Below are positions 22,967-33,350 of a stretch of DNA of 64,000 nucleotides, piece by piece; the first letter of the stretch is position 1, and each line of letters begins with the position of its first letter. The DNA is from an uncultured bacterium (GTDB lineage: Bacteria; Planctomycetota; UBA1135; UBA2386): NCBI GenBank assembly GCA_937906475.1, contig CALCZA010000047.1, positions 16,912-80,911 on the forward strand, in the 5' to 3' direction. The notes beneath the pieces are model-generated. The model made no database searches and had not been told where the DNA came from. It saw nothing but the letters and a program-made list of their open reading frames with translations. The translations under genes were made by a program, and so were the position numbers.

Positions 22967-23434
22967 TTATTTCTTCAGTTCTTCAACCGGATCGTAGATC
23001 CAATTGTAGGCGGCGTAGTCGTAATCGACGAGGCCTTCCGGGAAGAACAGGCCGAGTTCGCGCTCCGCGGCTTCCGGGGAGTCACTGCCGTGCACCAGGT
23101 TGAAGCTACGGCTGACGCCGTAGTCGCCTCGGATCGTGCCGGCTTCGGCATCCGAGCCAAACGTCGCACCCATCAGCTTGCGGCAGGTGGCGATGGCGCC
23201 GATGCCTTCGAGGGCGAGGGCCACGACCGGCGAACTGGTCATGAATTGCACTAGACCCGGGTAGAACGGGCGCTCCTTGTGGGCTTCGTAGTGCTTCGCT
23301 GCGAGCTCTTGCGAGATCTGCATGAGCTTCATGCCAGCGATCTTGAGGCCCTTCCTTTCGAAGCGGCTGAGAATTTCTCCCGAGAGGCCGCGTTGGACGG
23401 CGTCGGGCTTGAACAGAATGAGAGTGCGTTCCAT
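22967..23434 (-). CDS. ndk: Nucleoside diphosphate kinase
   Basis: Ndk moves the gamma phosphate of ATP onto other NDPs through a phospho-histidine. The 155-aa protein matches throughout: TLILFKPDAVQRGL at the N-terminus, FYPGLVQFMTSSPVVALALEG, then RGDYGVSRSFNLVHGSDSPEAAERE with the active-site histidine in NLVHGSD. Its C-terminal tail (about 12 residues past the usual end, YNWIYDPVEELKK) is somewhat longer than the 140-aa short forms but normal for several phyla. It precedes the NFACT gene by 3 bp and is divergent from a lipoprotein gene. Confidence 0.97.
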   Translation of the reverse strand: MERTLILFKPDAVQRGLSGEILSRFERKGLKIAGMKLMQISQELAAKHYEAHKERPFYPGLVQFMTSSPVVALALEGIGAIATCRKLMGATFGSDAEAGTIRGDYGVSRSFNLVHGSDSPEAAERELGLFFPEGLVDYDYAAYNWIYDPVEELKK

Positions 23435-23462
23435 TGGTCGTTTGGTGGGTATTCGTGCTTGA

Positions 23463-24134
23463 ATGAGCGCAAAGATGATAGCCAGCTACCACCAACAACG
23501 GTCATGGTTTTCGCGCCCGGCGTGCCTCGGTTCTGTTCTCCTCGTGCTCGCAGTGCCATTTTTGGCCGGCTGCGCGATCGATCGTGAGAACACCCTGATG
23601 CGCTCCAGTCGGGCCCGTGACGTTGGGGTTCTGCGTGCTGAGCGTCTGGAACAGGAACGTGAACTAGAACTTTGGGAGGCGACCCTCGATCAGGCCAATA
23701 AGGATATTGGCGTGGCTCGGTTCGAATCGGTGCGCACCAGTTCGCAACTTCGCGGCGTGAGATCGGCCTTGTTGCGTGAGTTGCAGGACCTAGCCGCTTC
23801 TGAGTTGGAGTTGCTTGGCGCGAAGCTACGTGCCGCCGAGATCGAGGTCGAACTCAAACCGCTGCGCGCGTTGGAACTGCAACTAGTCGATCAGCAGAAG
23901 GCGATCGCTGGGGCTAAGGAAAAGGTCGAGTCACTGTCCAAGGAAGTCGACAAAGCGACTGCCGAAGCTGCGAAGCAGGAGGCCGTGCTCCAGCCGAAGT
24001 TGGTCGCGTTGCAAAAACGGCTGGCGGATCTGAATGTCGCGGGCCTGCGCATTGCCGAGACGGAGGCGAAGATTGCTGCAGCGCAAAACGTGTTGGTTAA
24101 GCCTGCTCCCAAGAAGCCTCCCGCCAAGAAGTGA
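23463..24134 (+). CDS. Coiled-coil lipoprotein
   Basis: The 223-aa protein has a lipoprotein signal peptide (VLLVLAVPFLAGC) with the lipid-bearing cysteine at about residue 37. A start five codons later is equally possible. Almost all of the mature part is alpha-helical coiled coil rich in Glu, Leu, Ala and Lys, for example LEQERELELWEATLDQANKD. It ends in a Lys/Pro/Ala tail (PAPKKPPAKK) that could bind peptidoglycan or another acidic polymer. I do not recognise a named family. The build is that of an envelope spacer lipoprotein such as a Braun-type linker, but much longer. Confidence 0.75.
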   Translation: MSAKMIASYHQQRSWFSRPACLGSVLLVLAVPFLAGCAIDRENTLMRSSRARDVGVLRAERLEQERELELWEATLDQANKDIGVARFESVRTSSQLRGVRSALLRELQDLAASELELLGAKLRAAEIEVELKPLRALELQLVDQQKAIAGAKEKVESLSKEVDKATAEAAKQEAVLQPKLVALQKRLADLNVAGLRIAETEAKIAAAQNVLVKPAPKKPPAKK

Positions 24135-24199
24135 CGGCGAAGAACTGATCGAGTTACTGACCGAGACGAGCATCAACCGAGACCATCCACCAGACCCGT

Positions 24200-26812
24200 A
24201 TGCCACGCTTCCTGATCTGCATCGCCTTTTTCGCCACTTCGCTGTTCGCCCAAGAGAAAGACACGCCGGCGCGTGAGCCAGATCCAACCAAGTTGGCCGG
24301 CGCGCAACCGTTGTCGCCAGCTGAAGCGATGGCTGCCATCGAGTTGCCGGCCGGCTACCACCTCGAGTTGGTTGCCAGCGAACCGATGATCCATGAACCG
24401 GCGGTCATCGCGTGGGACGGCAACGGTCGCATGTATGTCGCCGAAATGCGCACCTACATGCAGGATATTGATGGTTCCGGCGCGCACGATCCGGTGAGTC
24501 GGGTCAGCCTGCTCGAAGACACCGACGGCGACGGTCGCATGGACAAGCATTCGGTGTTCATCGATAAACTGGTGCTGCCGCGCATGATCCTGCCGCTGCA
24601 AGACAGCATCTTGGTTCGCGAGACCAATACGCTCGATCTGCACGAATACCGCGATACCGATGGCGATGGCACAGCCGACGAGAAGACACTGGTCTACAAG
24701 GGCGGTTCCCGCGGCGGCAACCTCGAGCATCAACCGAGCGGCCTCGACTGGAACGTCGACAACTTCCTCTACGTCACCTACACGAACAAGCGCTACCGCT
24801 ACGAGAACGGCAAGGTCACGGCGCACGCAATGCCAGCGGGCGATGGCCAGTGGGGAATAACCCACGGTGATTGGGGTCAGTGCTACTACTCGCGCGCTGG
24901 CGGCGAAGTCGTTGCCACCGCGTTCCAGCAGAACATGCAATACGGCAAGCTCGACTTGCCAGGTCAGTTGGCCAAGGGCTTCAACGAGTGCTGGCCGATT
25001 GACGATATTCCTGATGTGCAGGGCGGCACTGGGCGGGTGCGCGACGATGGCTCGCTCAATCACTTCACCGGGTGCTGTGGCCAAGTGGTGTTTCGTGGCG
25101 ACCGTTTGCCACGCGAACTCTACGGCAACCTGTTTGTGCCGGAACCCGTCGGCCGCCTGATCCGTCGCGCCATCGTGCACGATGATCGTGGCACGCGCGT
25201 TCTGACCAATGCCCACGAAGGCAGTGAGTTCCTGCGCACCAAGGACGCCAACTTTCGTCCGATCAATATGTACACGGCGCCGGACGGCACGATGTACATC
25301 GTCGACATGTATCGCGGCATCATCCAGGAAGGCAACTGGGTGCGGAAGGGCAGTTACCTGCGCTCTGTGGTGCAGGAGTATGGTCTCGATCGCAATGTCG
25401 GTCGCGGCCGCGTCTACCGCTTGGTGCACGATGACTTTAAACCTGGTCCGAAGCCGCGCATGCTCGATGAGTCGACGGCCGAGTTGGTGGCGCATCTTGC
25501 GCACCCGAACGGTTGGTGGCGTGACACCGCACAGAAGTTGATCGTGCTACGCGGCGATCGCAGTGTCCTACCGGCTTTGCGCCAGGTGATGACGACGCAT
25601 GCGTCGGCGTTGGCTCGAAACCACGCCATGTGGACGCTCGATGGCATGCACGAACTGACGCACCGTGATGTGTTGGCTCGCTTCATCGATAGCGACGCAC
25701 GCGTGCGCGCGTCGGCGATTCGCGCTGGCGAGCAGTTCTTGTTAGGCAAGCAGCAGGCTGAGTTCGTCGCGGGCTTTCGTGCCATGGCTGACGATCCGGA
25801 TGCGGGCGTGTTGTTGCAGGTTGTGCGAAGCGCAATCTACACCGAACTACCAGCGCGCGGCCGGCTGGTCGAAGGCATCGTCAACGCTCACGAGGGCAAC
25901 GATGCGATCGCGATGACCGCCAAGCGCTACTTCGATCGCCTCGCGAAGGAGAAGGCCGATGCTGCGCGTCGCGCGGAGATCGCTAAGGCCAACGCGGCGC
26001 TGGCTGCTTCGGTGACGCGCGGCGCGACGATCTACAAGTCCTTGTGCTTCTCGTGTCACGGCAATAATGGCGAAGGCATGCCGGTACCTGGCGCCGAGCA
26101 CACGACGCTGGCGCCGACGTTGATTGGGTCGCCGCGCGTGCTCGGCTCGAAAGAACGAGTCGCCCGCATCGTGCTGCAAGGCTTGACGGGGCCGGTCGAT
26201 GGCAAGACCTATCCAGGTGCCATGGCCGCGATGGCGAGCAACGACGATGAGTGGATTGCAGATGCGCTGACCTACATCCGCAACAGTTGGGGCAACGAAG
26301 CTGAGTTGGTGTCCAAGCAGGAAGTCGAGACGGTCCGCAGTCAGATGAAGCGTCGCCGTCAGCCGTGGACGCTCTCACAGTTGCGTCGCTTCGATCCACC
26401 GGTGAAGTCGCGTCTGAGTTGGAAGCTGACTTCGAATCGTTCGAAGGGGCAATTGAAGCACGCCATCGATGGCAAGCCTGCGACGCGCTGGACGAGCAAC
26501 CGTCCGCAGCAAAAGGGCACCTGGATCCAGATCGAGTTGGGCGAGGCGGCGCAGGTCACCGGGGTTTCGCTCAGTACCGCGGGGTCGCCCGGCGACTTCC
26601 CGGCGAACTATGAAGTGCGTACTTCGCTGGACGGCAAGACTTGGGGCGAGCCGATTGCTGTGGGCAAGGGGTCGCGCGCTGACCCGATCATTCGCTGGGA
26701 ACCACTGCAGGCCAAGTTCGTGAAGATCACGCAGACCGGCAAGAAGCAGGGCCTGTATTGGTCCATCCACGATTTGAAACTGTTTGGCGAGGGCCATCCG
26801 CTCCCCAAATAG
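24200..26812 (+). CDS. PVC-type membrane-bound dehydrogenase: sorbosone-dehydrogenase-like propeller, HEAT, cytochrome c and F5/8C domains
   Basis: The 870-aa secreted protein has a signal peptide (LFAQ). A six-bladed propeller follows at about residues 40-400 (PAGYHLELVASEPMIHEPAV, then DTDGDGRMD calcium-like repeats). Residues 410-600 are a HEAT-like helical region (LIVLRGDRSVLPALRQVMTT). A cytochrome c domain comes next, with the haem site CFSCH at about residue 615 (GNNGEGMPVPG after it) and a distal Met in AMAAMA. A discoidin/F5-8C-like sugar-binding domain closes the chain (LTSNRSKGQLKHAIDGKPATRWTSN). This architecture is nearly confined to Planctomycetota and Verrucomicrobiota and is linked to oxidation of sugars or polysaccharides in the periplasm. 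The substrate is unknown. Confidence 0.92.
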   Translation: MPRFLICIAFFATSLFAQEKDTPAREPDPTKLAGAQPLSPAEAMAAIELPAGYHLELVASEPMIHEPAVIAWDGNGRMYVAEMRTYMQDIDGSGAHDPVSRVSLLEDTDGDGRMDKHSVFIDKLVLPRMILPLQDSILVRETNTLDLHEYRDTDGDGTADEKTLVYKGGSRGGNLEHQPSGLDWNVDNFLYVTYTNKRYRYENGKVTAHAMPAGDGQWGITHGDWGQCYYSRAGGEVVATAFQQNMQYGKLDLPGQLAKGFNECWPIDDIPDVQGGTGRVRDDGSLNHFTGCCGQVVFRGDRLPRELYGNLFVPEPVGRLIRRAIVHDDRGTRVLTNAHEGSEFLRTKDANFRPINMYTAPDGTMYIVDMYRGIIQEGNWVRKGSYLRSVVQEYGLDRNVGRGRVYRLVHDDFKPGPKPRMLDESTAELVAHLAHPNGWWRDTAQKLIVLRGDRSVLPALRQVMTTHASALARNHAMWTLDGMHELTHRDVLARFIDSDARVRASAIRAGEQFLLGKQQAEFVAGFRAMADDPDAGVLLQVVRSAIYTELPARGRLVEGIVNAHEGNDAIAMTAKRYFDRLAKEKADAARRAEIAKANAALAASVTRGATIYKSLCFSCHGNNGEGMPVPGAEHTTLAPTLIGSPRVLGSKERVARIVLQGLTGPVDGKTYPGAMAAMASNDDEWIADALTYIRNSWGNEAELVSKQEVETVRSQMKRRRQPWTLSQLRRFDPPVKSRLSWKLTSNRSKGQLKHAIDGKPATRWTSNRPQQKGTWIQIELGEAAQVTGVSLSTAGSPGDFPANYEVRTSLDGKTWGEPIAVGKGSRADPIIRWEPLQAKFVKITQTGKKQGLYWSIHDLKLFGEGHPLPK

Positions 26813-26827
26813 CGATTCGAGGCTATT
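26808..26827 (+). terminator. Short hairpin at the end of the dehydrogenase gene
   Basis: AATAGC and GCTATT flank an 8-base loop that spans the TAG stop codon. The stem is weak (6 bp, half AT) and there is no T-tract. I see no gene in the remaining bases up to 27106. Confidence 0.25.
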
Positions 26828-27106
26828 GCGCTTGCTCGCCCAACTTCGCCATGTTCGGCGTGGTTCAGTCGTTGGCAATGGCCATTGCGGCCCGGGTTCG
26901 CGCCAAGTGCACGCCGATTTCAGGGCTGCTGGTTCTGTTCGCAAACGCCAGAGTTGTGTGCGCCGCTGCCTATGAGATCGACTTCTCCGGCTTCGCCGGC
27001 GGCGGGCACTCGCGGCGGGCACTGGCGACCGAGGGCGCGCGATCTACATTTCGGGGCCTCGGGGCCATAGCCAACGGCTGGGTAAATCTGCATACTGTTC
27101 GCCCCA

Positions 27107-29050
27107 ATGTTGACCCTGTCAGGAGTTTCGAAGTCGTACGGTGACCGCACCCTATTTGCGGATGCGGCTCTACAGGTCAATCGTGGCGATCGCATCGGCC
27201 TGGTTGGTCCCAACGGCGCTGGCAAGTCGACGTTGTTCTCGCTGATCTTGAAGAATGAACCGGCCGACGATGGCCAGATCGCGTTCGAGCGCGATGCCCA
27301 GATTGGCTACCTGCCACAAGAGAGCGCGCCGATCGGTGATGAGACGGTGCTCGAGATTGCCTGTGCGATCACCGACGACTTTCTCGAGTTGCATCGCACG
27401 ATCAAGTCGTGGGAAGAAGGTGACTACGAAGAACTGAGCGCCGGTCAAGAAGATGTGCACGAGCGCTACAACGAGCTCAATGGCTACCTCATTGAGGCCA
27501 AGGCCAAGCAGATCCTGGCGGGCTTGGGCTTCCGCGATTCCGATCTCGATCGACCGGCGAAGGAACTTAGTGGTGGTTGGGTCATGCGCGCGCACTTGGC
27601 GCGACTGCTGACGCAAGAGCCGGATCTGTTGATGCTCGATGAGCCGACTAACCACCTCGACCTCGAGTCGTTGATGTGGTTCCAGGGCTACTTGATCGGT
27701 TACTCAGGTGCGATCCTAGTGATCTCGCACGACCGTGAGTTCCTCAACGCGTTGGTGACGGCGATCGTCGAAATCCGTCAACGCGGCCTGACCCGCTACA
27801 CCGGCACCTACAGCAAGTTCTTGATGCTGCGGGATGCGGCCGATGCGCAGTTGATGGCGTCCTACAAGACGCAGCAGAAAGAGATCGCGCACCTGCAAGC
27901 GTTCGCCGATCGCTTCAAGGCGAAGGCCAGTAAGGCGACGCAGGCGCAGAGTAAACTGCGTCAGATCGAGCGCATGGACAAGATCGAAGCGCCGCTCGGT
28001 GACGACAAGAAGATGGGTGGGTTCCGGTTTCCCCAGCCGATCCGCAGCGGTGTGCGAGTGACGTGGCTCGATCAGGTGCACTTTGCATACGGCGACAATG
28101 TCGTCTACCGCGGTGCCGACCTTGAAGTCGAACGCGGCGAACGCATCGTGTTGGTCGGTCCCAATGGCGCCGGCAAGTCGACGTTGCTGAAGTTGCTCGG
28201 TCAGAAGTTGGAGCCAGGTCAAGGCGAGCACGGCCTCGGCCACAACGTCACCGCCGGCTACTACTCGCAGTATCGCATCGAGATGCTCGAGCCGAAGCGC
28301 TCGGTGCTCGAGGAAGCGCTCGACACCGATGCCAAGGTCACCGAGCAAGCGGTGCGCACGCTGCTCGGCTCATTCTTGTTCTCCGGGGAGTCGGTGTTCA
28401 AGAAGGTGTCGGTGCTCAGTGGTGGCGAGAAGAGTCGTTTGGCCTTGGTCAAACTGCTGCTCAATCCGCCAAACCTACTGTTGATGGACGAGCCGACTAC
28501 GCACCTCGACATCGCCAGCATCGATGCGCTGGTCGAAGCGTTGAAGCAGTTCGAAGGCACTCTGGTGTTCATCAGTCACGACGTGCACTTCATCAAGGCG
28601 CTCGGCAACAAGGTCATTCATGTCGCGGACGGCAAGTTGACGCACTACATGGGGGACTACGAGTTCTACCTGCACAAGACGGCGTCGACGTCGGCGCGCG
28701 CCGCGTTGACGGCCGGTGGCACCAAGCAGTCGAAGAAGGCTGCCAAGGAAGCTAAGAAGAAGGCGAAGGCGCTGGCCCAGAGTAATAATGTCCAGAGCAA
28801 TAGCGGCCAGTCGCCGCGCGCCATGATGCAGAAGCAGCAGAAGGTCGTTAAGAAGCTCGAAGACCAGATCGAGTCGGCCGAACGCAGGCAGGCAGAACTC
28901 ACTGCTGAGCTGGAGCTTCCGGCTACGTGGGACGATCAAAAGCGCGCCGCCGACCTCAACAATCAGTTGGCTGCGAGCAAGCAACGCAGCGCCGAGTTGA
29001 CGGCCAAGTGGGAGACCGAAGCGGCTCGCCTCGAAGAGGTGACCGTTTGA
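27107..29050 (+). CDS. ABC-F family ATPase (translation factor type)
   Basis: ABC-F proteins are soluble twin-ATPase factors that act on the ribosomal E site. The 647-aa protein has two ABC domains. The first has Walker A GPNGAGKST at about 35-43, signature LSGGW (atypical W instead of the usual Q/E), and Walker B LLMLDEPTNHLD. The second has GPNGAGKST, signature LSGGEKSRLALVKLLL and LLLMDEPTTHLD. Between them lies the P-site tRNA interaction motif linker of about 80 residues (YKTQQKEIAHLQAFADRFKAK). The C-terminus is a Lys/Ala-rich segment followed by a coiled coil (KVVKKLEDQIESAERRQAEL) as in Uup. No membrane part exists. The stop codon overlaps the start of the VF530 gene. Confidence 0.93.
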   Translation: MLTLSGVSKSYGDRTLFADAALQVNRGDRIGLVGPNGAGKSTLFSLILKNEPADDGQIAFERDAQIGYLPQESAPIGDETVLEIACAITDDFLELHRTIKSWEEGDYEELSAGQEDVHERYNELNGYLIEAKAKQILAGLGFRDSDLDRPAKELSGGWVMRAHLARLLTQEPDLLMLDEPTNHLDLESLMWFQGYLIGYSGAILVISHDREFLNALVTAIVEIRQRGLTRYTGTYSKFLMLRDAADAQLMASYKTQQKEIAHLQAFADRFKAKASKATQAQSKLRQIERMDKIEAPLGDDKKMGGFRFPQPIRSGVRVTWLDQVHFAYGDNVVYRGADLEVERGERIVLVGPNGAGKSTLLKLLGQKLEPGQGEHGLGHNVTAGYYSQYRIEMLEPKRSVLEEALDTDAKVTEQAVRTLLGSFLFSGESVFKKVSVLSGGEKSRLALVKLLLNPPNLLLMDEPTTHLDIASIDALVEALKQFEGTLVFISHDVHFIKALGNKVIHVADGKLTHYMGDYEFYLHKTASTSARAALTAGGTKQSKKAAKEAKKKAKALAQSNNVQSNSGQSPRAMMQKQQKVVKKLEDQIESAERRQAELTAELELPATWDDQKRAADLNNQLAASKQRSAELTAKWETEAARLEEVTV

Positions 29051-29274
29051 ACAATCAGCCCAACAACCCGCTGCACGGCGTGACGCTCAAGATGATTCTT
29101 GAGTACCTGGTCGAGAACATCGGCTGGGCCGAGATGGCGCACAACATCCCCATCAACTGCTTCCAGAACGACCCGTCGATCAACTCGTCGCTGAAGTTCT
29201 TGCGAACGGTAAATTGGGCGCGCACCAAGGTCGAGAAGCTCTACATGCGCGTGCGTCGCCACATCGGCGACTAA
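29047..29274 (+). CDS. VF530 family (DUF2132) small DNA-binding protein
   Basis: The 75-aa protein starts at a TTG that shares four bases (TTGA) with the stop of the ABC-F gene. It matches VF530/DUF2132 almost end to end: NNPLHGVTLKMILEYLVENI, then CFQNDPSINSSLKFLRTVNW and ARTKVEKLYM. In VF530 from Vibrio fischeri this fold is a helix-loop-helix that binds DNA. The overlap implies translational coupling with the ATPase. The role is not known; many bacteria carry a single copy. The short length and TTG start make it easy to miss. Confidence 0.85.
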   Translation: MNNQPNNPLHGVTLKMILEYLVENIGWAEMAHNIPINCFQNDPSINSSLKFLRTVNWARTKVEKLYMRVRRHIGD

Positions 29275-29290
29275 AGCCTGCTAGCGTGTG

Positions 29291-29314
29291 GGCCGAAGGC
29301 GACAGCTTCGGGCC
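29291..29314. terminator. Two-way terminator-like hairpin between VF530 and gnd genes
   Basis: GGCCGAAG pairs with CTTCGG-GCC (one bulged G) around a 7-base loop, 17 bp after the VF530 stop. It lies in the gap between this gene and the convergent gnd. There is no T-tract. Confidence 0.4.
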
Positions 29315-29412
29315 ATGAACACATCCCTAGTCCTGGCTGCGTTGCTTGGCGTTTTGCTGAGCACCTCGCATGGCTCCCTTGCTTCGCCCTGCTCGCGCAA
29401 GCGGCTCGTGAC
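29315..29412 (+). pseudogene. Orphan signal-peptide fragment of a lost secreted-protein gene
   Basis: An ATG at 29315 opens a textbook signal peptide (MNTSLVLAALLGVLLSTSHG) in the 138-bp gap. The reading then runs antisense into the 3' end of gnd and turns into low-quality sequence up to 29545. A real protein would need to overlap gnd by about 130 bp. I take it as the 5' stump of a deleted gene, though a very short secreted peptide is possible. Confidence 0.35.
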
Positions 29413-30831
<1,419 letters not shown>

Positions 30832-30915
30832 CTCAGGCGAGCCGAATGGTAGCTAAAGCCGCGGTCGCCCCCGAGTGCTTTGTTGAGTCAACGGGTATGG
30901 CACCTCGGATGCAGG

Positions 30916-31956
30916 CTACTTGCGAGCCTGGTTCATTTTCTGGGCCCACTTGGTGACGTCGCGCCCCGGGTCTTTGCCGGACAACTGCCTCAGTGCTCGT
31001 TGGTAGTAACGGCGAATCGTGCGTTGCTGCTGCATGCTCATGACCGTTGCGTCGAGCACCGCCCCTTCTTGCATGACATCGACTTGCGGGTCGGCAACGA
31101 ACGCTGCGGAGGCTACCTCAACATTAAAGTCGCGGATGTAGCTGGTCTGCGTCAAGAACGCGACGTGGCCGCGCGTCTTGGTGCCGCCTGAATCACTTGC
31201 CAAGCCAGCGGCGGCAACGGGCCCCGCCTTGACCAATAGGTCGATGGCGCTCTTTCTGCCGAGGCTGCCGAGCGCGTCCGCGGTGCGCATGCGCACCCTT
31301 GCAGACCTGTGACCCAAGCCTGATGCGACGTAAAGCACATCGTTGTCGGTAGCGTTTGTGCGCACGAGGTCGATGACCTTCTTGCGGACATGCTCGCTGC
31401 GATCGACGACGGCGGTGCGAAGCACGAAGTGGTGGTTGCTCTCGCCAGAGCGACGATCGATCGCCGCGAGGGCCATCAGCCTGCGCGTGTGACTGGCGTT
31501 CTTGCGGGCGTGCTCGCGCAGCACAGCATCCGCGCGCGGTTCACGAACCAGCAGTTCTTGGATTGCGGCGGCTTTGCTGCGTTGTTGGCCGACCTTTACC
31601 GGTTTCAGCAGTGCCTTGACGCGCGTTTTGGTGCGGGCTTGATGCAACTTGCTGTCGAGTAGCAGCGGCTCTAGTTGCGCCAGGAAGTTGCGCAATTGTC
31701 CAGAGATCGGTGTGTCCTGGTCGGCGGGGAGTTTCTTGAGGCAGAGGTCTAGGTGCTGCCACATCACGGCGTGCTGGCCCATCTTGTGCGCGGCCTTCGC
31801 GAGTTGCAGTTGGGTGAAAGCCGGGTTGGTCGAGGCGGCGCGGGTCTGATTGGCAGCCGGTTGCGTTGCCATCGTCTGGTGCCTCGACGGCGCTTGGGCT
31901 GTCGAGATGGCTGACATCGCAGTCAGCGTGATCGCTACTAGCAGGGGGTATTTCAT
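30916..31956 (-). CDS. Secreted HEAT-like repeat protein, paralogue 1
   Basis: This 346-aa protein starts best at 31956 (MKYPLLVAITLTAMSAISTA), a signal peptide with a predicted cut before QAPS. The mature part has a helical N-terminal region (LQLAKAAHKMGQHAVMWQHL), a conserved AAAIQELLVREPRADAVLRE segment and HEAT-like repeats (SGLGHRSARVRMRTADALGS). A YIRDFNVEVASAAFVADPQV segment and a basic tail follow. It is about 40 percent identical by eye to the next gene over most of its length. No enzyme motif is seen. I do not recognise a named family. Confidence 0.7.
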   Translation of the reverse strand: MKYPLLVAITLTAMSAISTAQAPSRHQTMATQPAANQTRAASTNPAFTQLQLAKAAHKMGQHAVMWQHLDLCLKKLPADQDTPISGQLRNFLAQLEPLLLDSKLHQARTKTRVKALLKPVKVGQQRSKAAAIQELLVREPRADAVLREHARKNASHTRRLMALAAIDRRSGESNHHFVLRTAVVDRSEHVRKKVIDLVRTNATDNDVLYVASGLGHRSARVRMRTADALGSLGRKSAIDLLVKAGPVAAAGLASDSGGTKTRGHVAFLTQTSYIRDFNVEVASAAFVADPQVDVMQEGAVLDATVMSMQQQRTIRRYYQRALRQLSGKDPGRDVTKWAQKMNQARK

Positions 31957-32040
31957 GTGACTTGGGTTCTCGGGCAAATTGGTAGCTGCCAAATGGGTAG
32001 AGCGGTGGCTACGAACGGGTGGTGAGTGGGAGGGGCAGCG

Positions 32041-33264
32041 TTAGCGCTTACCGGTTTCGACGGGCTTGGGTTCCGGCTGCAGCTTGGCCAGCCATTCGCC
32101 CCACAATCGTGGATCCTTACCGGGATCCTTCTTGGTCAGTTGCTTCAGCGCAGTTCGATACGACTTGACGATCGTGCGTATCTCGTAGACGCCGACAACT
32201 GTGACGTCGAGCACGCTGCCGCTTTGTACGACGTCGACCATTGGATCGGCAATGAACGCGGCCTGCGCGACTTCAACATCGAAGTCGCGGATGTAGGCCT
32301 GCTGGTGGAGGAAGGCGACGTGGGCGCGCGTTCTCGAGCCATCGCCACCGGTTGCTGCGAGGCCACTGGCCGCATGTGGGCCGGCCTTGACGAGCAAGTT
32401 GACGGCTGCACGGTGGCCTAGATCGGCGAGTGCTTCCGCAGTGCGCACACGCACTTTGGCGTGCTTGTTGGCGAGGCCGCCGGCCATATATACGATGTTG
32501 CTGGCCTCTATGGTCGGCTTGCTGATGTTGATCGCTGCCTCTCGCACGCGGTTGCTGCGGTCAAACACCGTGGTGCGTAGCACGAAGCGATCGTTGCCAG
32601 CAACCTTGCGGCGCTGCAGTGAGGCAAGCGCGGCGATGCGCTGACGTTCGTTGGAGTTGCGGCGACCTTGCACGCGCAGGTATTGGTCGGCGCCTGGCTC
32701 ACGCACGAGTAGTTCTTCGATGGCGGCCGAACGGCTGACGATGACGTTCTTTGGCACGAGGCGAAGCAGATACTGGACTCGCTTCTCAAGTGGTGCCTGG
32801 CGCAGCTTGTGCGGCATGAGTTCGGGTTCTAGCTGCGCCAAGAAGTCTCGCAGGCGTTTGTGGACCGGGCTGCTCTTGTTGTTGGCGGTTTGCTGCGACA
32901 GCTTTTTGATGGCCTTGTCGAGGAGCCGCCACATCTCACTGGTCAGTCCGTATTCGCGGGCAATCTTGGCGAGATTGAGGTGGACGAACGCGCTGTCGCC
33001 GCTGGTCTTCGCCTTTTTCCTGAGCTTCTCGAGGAGGCTTGCGCGGGGGTGTCTGTCGACGACGTCGAGCTTGGCGACGGTGACTCTGCCGTCGTATGTG
33101 GTGACTTCGTAGTTATCACCCTTGGATGCGACCTTGCCGACCAGCACACGCCCGTCCTTGAGACGCAACTGCATGACTTCTTGGGCAGCGATCGGCAAGG
33201 CCAGGATTAGGGCTGCCGAGCAGAGTGCTAGTAGGCGGGTTGGGCGAAGGACTTGGGTAGCCAT
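32041..33264 (-). CDS. Secreted HEAT-like repeat protein, paralogue 2
   Basis: The 407-aa protein starts at 33264 (MATQVLRPTRLLAL), giving a signal peptide that ends PIAAQ. A further Met at 33276 is also possible. It differs from its neighbour in having an extra N-terminal beta module, LRLKDGRVLVGKVASKGDNY followed by VTTYDGRVTVAKLDVVDR, a small strand-rich unit that recurs in planctomycete secreted proteins. The shared core follows: LAKIAREYGLTSEMWRLLDK, AIEELLVREPGADQYLRV, ANKHAKVRVRTAEALADLG and YIRDFDVEVAQAAFIADPMV. The two genes form a tandem duplication, 84 bp apart on the same strand. Confidence 0.75.
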   Translation of the reverse strand: MATQVLRPTRLLALCSAALILALPIAAQEVMQLRLKDGRVLVGKVASKGDNYEVTTYDGRVTVAKLDVVDRHPRASLLEKLRKKAKTSGDSAFVHLNLAKIAREYGLTSEMWRLLDKAIKKLSQQTANNKSSPVHKRLRDFLAQLEPELMPHKLRQAPLEKRVQYLLRLVPKNVIVSRSAAIEELLVREPGADQYLRVQGRRNSNERQRIAALASLQRRKVAGNDRFVLRTTVFDRSNRVREAAINISKPTIEASNIVYMAGGLANKHAKVRVRTAEALADLGHRAAVNLLVKAGPHAASGLAATGGDGSRTRAHVAFLHQQAYIRDFDVEVAQAAFIADPMVDVVQSGSVLDVTVVGVYEIRTIVKSYRTALKQLTKKDPGKDPRLWGEWLAKLQPEPKPVETGKR

Positions 33265-33350
33265 GCAAAAAGCCATGGGAAGTCTCGTTGGTCGCAGACG
33301 ACAGAATGGGTGGGGCGAGGGGCACTCCCCGGTATGATGGCGAACCGAGC

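Noticed and set aside
26813..27106. Possible gene between the PVC dehydrogenase and the ABC-F gene
   Set aside because: Open readings in both directions are short or rich in Arg and Ala without motifs, and none has a credible start and ribosome-binding site.
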